Shown piece by piece: positions 42,401 to 48,400 of a DNA stretch of 64,000 nt; the first letter of the stretch is position 1; every line of letters begins with the position of its first letter. Source of the DNA: Arma custos (lineage: Eukaryota > Arthropoda > Insecta > Hemiptera > Pentatomidae); NCBI GenBank assembly GCA_037127475.1, contig CM073762.1:20862278-20926277 (forward strand), written 5' to 3'. Both the position numbers and the translations under genes were made by a program. The notes under the pieces were generated by a model, which saw only the letters and a list, made by a program, of their open reading frames with translations, searched no databases and had not been told where the DNA came from.

Positions 42401-45400
42401 GTAACTTTTTATCTCTCAGGCGCATCACTTATTGCTTTCCGAATTTCAAGTTCTCGGTGCATTCTTATTCCAGATTCTATCTTGCTTGTTTTTAAGAGTG
42501 TTAAAGCAAGAACAAGGCAACTTGATAAAATACAATTTTTATTTTTACTGACAAAACCTCCTGGTTCTGAATTCCATGGGTAATCCTGTTAAATATAACA
42601 AAATAATTAGCACTAAATAATTAATTTTGTAAGTACTTGAGTATAAATTCGGAAGGCATACGGACAGGCCATAGGTCAACGACAATGATCAAATTAAATA
42701 TAATTAAAATTGTTGTATAGTAATTAAAATTAATAATGTGACAAATTTTCTTTGGTACCAATTTTTTTATAACGCGAATATAACCCAACTGTTCAACTAC
42801 AAGATAAAAAATTAGGTACAATTATACATTTTAAAATATATACAAAATTCTATTACTCAGTTACTTAGGTTAAAAAAAGGAAAATACCATCAGGTATCTA
42901 AAAATAGAGAATTTTCTAGAATATTTGGTTCAAAAATAAAAATAAGTGAGGAGATTACACGATACGGAATCACGGGTCTTGGATCGCGACGGTTGAAAGA
43001 GTATTGTAGAGTTATTGGGTTTAGTAAAGAAGAAATAGCTAAAAAGTTACTAATTTAGAAGTAAATTAAATTAAATTAATAAAAAAGGGAAAAACAATTT
43101 TTTATTATTTTGCATAGGTTCTTTCTATTAAGTTTTCTTGAATTATAATTTACTTTAATTTCAGTAAAATTATAATTTGTATATTTATTTTGAAGCATGT
43201 TTGTAGTAATTTGTAATAATAATAATAATGATGAGGCTTAGCGAACCCGAAGACTCGATGTCGATACCAACAATCTCTGCTTACATCTGCTTACATCCTT
43301 CCGTAATTAGTAATTAATTAAGTAGTGAGAGTAAACCTAGTATAATAAATAATATCTGACAAACACATTGTAAATCCCGCCTTGTTTACTTACAATATTA
43401 CATCATATCTTACCGTTACTCAAGAAGTTAGTTTCATTTTTTTTACGGTGAAAGCAGAGTTTCATTTATAGATCTGAATTGATATAAAACTGGTTATACA
43501 CCTACATATATAAACAAGTTATATTATAATTACGTTTCAATTAGCATTAAAATGCAATTAATTAATGCAAACTTATAAGTTATAAGTTTTCCAAAGATCT
43601 GAGCGGAGTATCAAGATCGATTTTAAGAAATTATTATAATAAAGGATTCGGATCAATAATTAATAATATAATAATGGCTACAAATGAGGGAGGTACATTT
43701 TGTTTCAAGGTTTCATTATAACCTTTATTTATAAAAAAAAATCAGTTCCACAAGGATATGCTAATAAGATGAGCATTACTCTAATTATCGACATATCTTC
43801 TTTAAGAAGGGGAAATCTGCTGCAATTAGGCAAATTAAAACAACCTCGCTCTGAAAACTGCGAAAAGCGCGACTCGACCGAGACGTGAAAGGGAAGATAA
43901 GCACTTTCATTGAAGCCTTCCACATATGACACAATTCTGCAGCGTCTTATCACTATCAACACGTCTTACTATAATGATATCTCTTATCATACCGTTGCAC
44001 ATGGCTGCTGCATTCCAGCGACTCTAGAACCTTATGGTATTTATAAGCTAGCCTACTAATTGAATGAAGGCGATGAACATGTCGTTGACGAACTGGAGCA
44101 TTACCGTTCCACATTGCACTGATATGGTTTCGAAAGTGCTACTTTGCTTTCACTATTATTACAGAGAAACATCTCTTGTTTTTATTAAAGTGACACGCAA
44201 TTAGTATAATAATAATAACTTTCTTAGTGAAATTTTTAAATAAAATATGTATATATATTTTTAAAGAAGAAAGTCGGTAATTATTTTTAGGAGAGGTGTA
44301 ATGAAGTACTAAAATTAAGTAATATAATTATTCCCGTATGAATAATTTGAATATTTCATAAAAAAATAAACTCAGTAAGGAGTTAATTAAGTTGGAGTTT
44401 TGTCACCAATTAAAAATATACAAATAATGATAACACACACGCGCACACACAACAATGTAAATTCATAAATTAATTAAAGCTGAAAAAAACTACTTCTAAC
44501 GTCAGGAAAAAATAATGTTTTGTAATAAATTAAAGATTCAAACCTTCAATTTATTAAATTTATTCAAACGTTTTATAATTGAATACTTTTGACACTTTAT
44601 TAAAATGCTCTATAAAGGAATTATACTTAATAAGTACAATAGATTAGGTATGTCATTGCCCTATTAAAATAAATCGTATTTTTTGAGCACTTTTTTTTAA
44701 TTCTCTGTTCATTTTAACATTAAGATAAGTATCAAATGATTTGTAGATTTCAATTAACGAAATTATTTTAGTAAAATTGCTTTGCTTTTATAAGTTATAA
44801 TAGGTACATAAGAATGGTATAACTTTATATGGCATTTAAAAAACCAAAGGAATTATTATTCTCTTTTATAAATAAAAAAAAAAGATACTAACAGCTCATG
44901 TTATTTGAAAAAGATATACTTGCACTGAAATACCATTAGAACATTAATTATTTATATCTAATCTGTACACGTCCTTAAGTTTATATTATTATAAATTTCA
45001 ATAATGTATAAGTTCATTAATGTACTTGTTAATTAAACCCGTCCGGAATAAATAGGTCAGTTAATAAATTAAAAAAACATTAAAGAAGATTATTATATCA
45101 GTACTTGTATTGAAAATATATTTCAAAACTCGAATCATAATTACTTACCTAAAGTCAATGGAATTTGGGCTGCATTTGCGCCGAATAAGCAGATCTGAAA
45201 ATAAAAATTGTGAAATTAGTTATAATAATAAAAAAATAATACAAACTTAATATTCGCTGACCTGAAATACAACCCTCTATCTAAACAGTCAGATGATAAA
45301 ATGCGTATTATGTAAACATACATGACCATAAATAAAAAATAAAAAAGAATTATATGTGGCATGCATTAATATATTAAATTAATAGTTATACTACTCTTGA

Positions 45401-48400
45401 ATAAACTGAGATGATATTTAAAGAAAAGAAACTCTCAAAAACTGAGACTGGTTGCTTTTAGTTAAAAAATATTACTGAAATAAATTTATTGTGAGATATC
45501 CTAATTATTTAAAACATGAGGATAATATATTTAGGAATATTTTACGGTTGACCATTTTAAAACGAATATTTAAAGAAACTATCCAAACGAACCTTACTAC
45601 AAATATTGACGTTACACCATTCGAATCAAGTATTTATATTACATATTGCAAATATATTTCCACGTTCCATTACAAACTAAAAATAGACATTATTAACCTA
45701 AAAAATCTGCAGATGGTACCATATCGTATCTAAAAAAGAAAAATTATAGTTGAGCGGACCCGTTTTTACTCTAGAATGATTTTTGTGCAACACTTGTAAA
45801 ATATATTTTACATAAGATGAACACAAAGCGGCTAATTCATCTTAAACCATGTAGATAGGTATACATAAAAAAATAAAGCTGATGAAATTATTTCGATACA
45901 ATTTTTGTAAAAAAAAAAAAATTGTTGTGAAACAATTTTCAAACCAGCCAATTTAGTCCATTTTAATGGACGTTGATTGTATTTCTTATCACTAAACAAC
46001 GAAAAGACAATATGCACAGTTAATCAATGAAAACTGAGGTATAAAAATGATTAATGAATATATTTCTCTTCTCCTGGAACTGATATAAAGATTTCCTTCT
46101 AACATTTCTGTTGATATTTTATATGTTACTATCTTATGCCCGCGGCTTCGCTCGCGTGGAATTTGGTCTGCCACATAAAGTTTCGTGAAAGATCATTTAA
46201 AATAAATAATTTAATTATTTTTTTTTAAATATAAGTTACTTATACATTCAAAATTTCAGATGCCTAACTTCAAAACTGACGGATTCTATACAATCTTTGA
46301 ACCCCTATTATATTAAAGAAGAAACCCTTGGGGTGGAATTATCCAAATTTCTTTCTTAAACTATAAAAAGAACCTATCTGCAAATTTCAAGATACTAAGT
46401 TCCTGATTTGCCTTTAATTATGTATACTATAAGAGGGGGGTACATACCCCCGTGCTCCCACATAAATCTGCCCTTGCTCTAGCTTATGATGTATAACCTA
46501 TTTTACTCAATAATTTTCATCCATATCCGTCCATTAGTTTTTGCGTGAAAGAGAGACAAACATACAAACTTTCACATTTATAATATTAGTAAGATTAGTA
46601 GGATATCAAAACAAATAGTTTCATTCATGTTTATTCTGTTATTTTCACAAATATGATCATGTGATCTGCCCTTAATTATGTACTATAATGGATTCTCTAC
46701 AGTACCTAAAAAACTGTCGGAGGGGGGAGGGCACGTGCCCCCGTGCGCCCCCCCCCCCGAAATCCGCGCTTGCTATAGCCTATCTGTTATTCTGATGTAT
46801 AACCTATATTACTGTAAAGTTTCATCCAAATCCGTTCAGTAGTTTTTGCGTGAAAGAGAGACAAACATACAAACATTCACATTTATAATATTAGTAAGAT
46901 TAAAATAATTGGTTCGAGAAGGTTCTATAATTTAAATTCCAAATTTAAAAAAAAAAAAAAATTTAACAAAAATTACGTTATAGAATATTTTAGAGTCCAG
47001 GAAAATGATATAGTTCTCGAATCCATACTAATTCTCATAAGAATATACATTTTTTTTTCCTTCGCAAAACAGACTCATGACCACACGGTCTTGTTCTTTT
47101 CTCTTCTCTTCCTCCTTCTTATTCGAGTGTTGGATCTTTCTGTCTATATACTATTACATTCGTATGCCTGTTTTGTAGTAGATAGAATAACAAACTGCTA
47201 TCCCCATGGTCGTAGGTAGGTGGCCGTGAGGTTTTTTTTTAAAAGGGAGTAAACAAGCCTCTGTTTTGTCATACTTCGAAGGGGACGTAAAATGGTTGTC
47301 CTGAGGATGTGCGGTATCAGGTACACCTTAATGATACCTATCCTAATTATACCTGGATAGGCAAAAGTTTAAGACTCCCACTGTGCCATTATCCGATTAG
47401 CCAGAGCAGCATGAAGCGGCGTTAAATAAGCTTGTAAATTTAAGTTTTCTCTTCCTCATCGTTGTCTCCATCTCCTTATTCCCTTTGCGAAATTCTCGAT
47501 TATCCTTCATTCCTTTTTTACTTTTTTGCTCTTTGAATGTCCTTCATAATTTTCCTTTCCTTCTTTAAGACATTAAATATTGCTTAAGATATGATTATTT
47601 TTTCAATAAAACTAATAATGATGAAGTTATTTGAAGAAATTGATTTCAGAAGTGCAATAGAATTCTGTTCCGTAACAAAAAAATATTGCACTCTCACTTC
47701 TAATAAAATGGTGTAATTTGCCAGAAAGTCAAAGTAATTTAACGAAAATAATCGCACTAAATAAAGTTTAATTGCAAATGTCAGGGATAAAGAAGTTTGA
47801 AAAAAAAAATTCCGACCAGATCGTAAGTGGGAAGTGCCGTCTAAGACCTGAATGCCAATAGAACTGGCCATAGAAGTATCGTGGTCATTGATCAGAAATC
47901 ATTGTGCCTTTCCAATCGCCGCCATGATTACGTACCAAGTAGTAGTATCATTACGTAGCAGCTGAAAGCTAAAAGGGTTCTAGTGTAGGCTGCCAATTCG
48001 ATGATTTGTAGTTTGGAGGACACGTTGAAGTCTGGACAGCTGGCGAATATCGAAGAAGGGGTCGATCGTCGAATATCTTTCCATTATATATTTACATCAT
48101 ATCGATATTATATTTATTAAAACGTTTTTCTACAAAATGAAAATTATGGAGAGAATAATTACTTTCACCTAACATTACATTTGGCAACTTGGACCAACCT
48201 CAAATTACTTTCACGAAATCTATGTTTCAAACAAAAATGCCATAATTGTGGTAACAGATACGTGGTTTATAGAGAGACTAACGAGAAATATTTTTAAAAA
48301 TGTCTTGAAATGATAAGCTAAAAACTAATTTTATCTTTTAAACCATAAATAAAGTAACAGCAGTATTTCGTCAGGTGTCTTGAGATGTAATTTGTCAAAT

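Larger units (their letters stand above)
14894..45148. other. ZP gene intron of about 30 kb
   Basis: One very large minus-strand intron between the signal-peptide exon and the first ZP-N exon, filled with the elements listed individually. Blocks where I recognise nothing firm: 15320-15725, 15840-17340, 19275-20985, 27260-31375, 32420-33450, 35060-36080, 36590-39110, 41000-42810 and 43060-45148. These are AT-rich with short unconvincing reading frames. Confidence 0.6.

Noticed and set aside
45832..46017. Alternative ZP first exon reading MHIVFSLF
   Set aside because: Its only possible GT donor leaves phase 1, but the signal-peptide exon needs phase 0.
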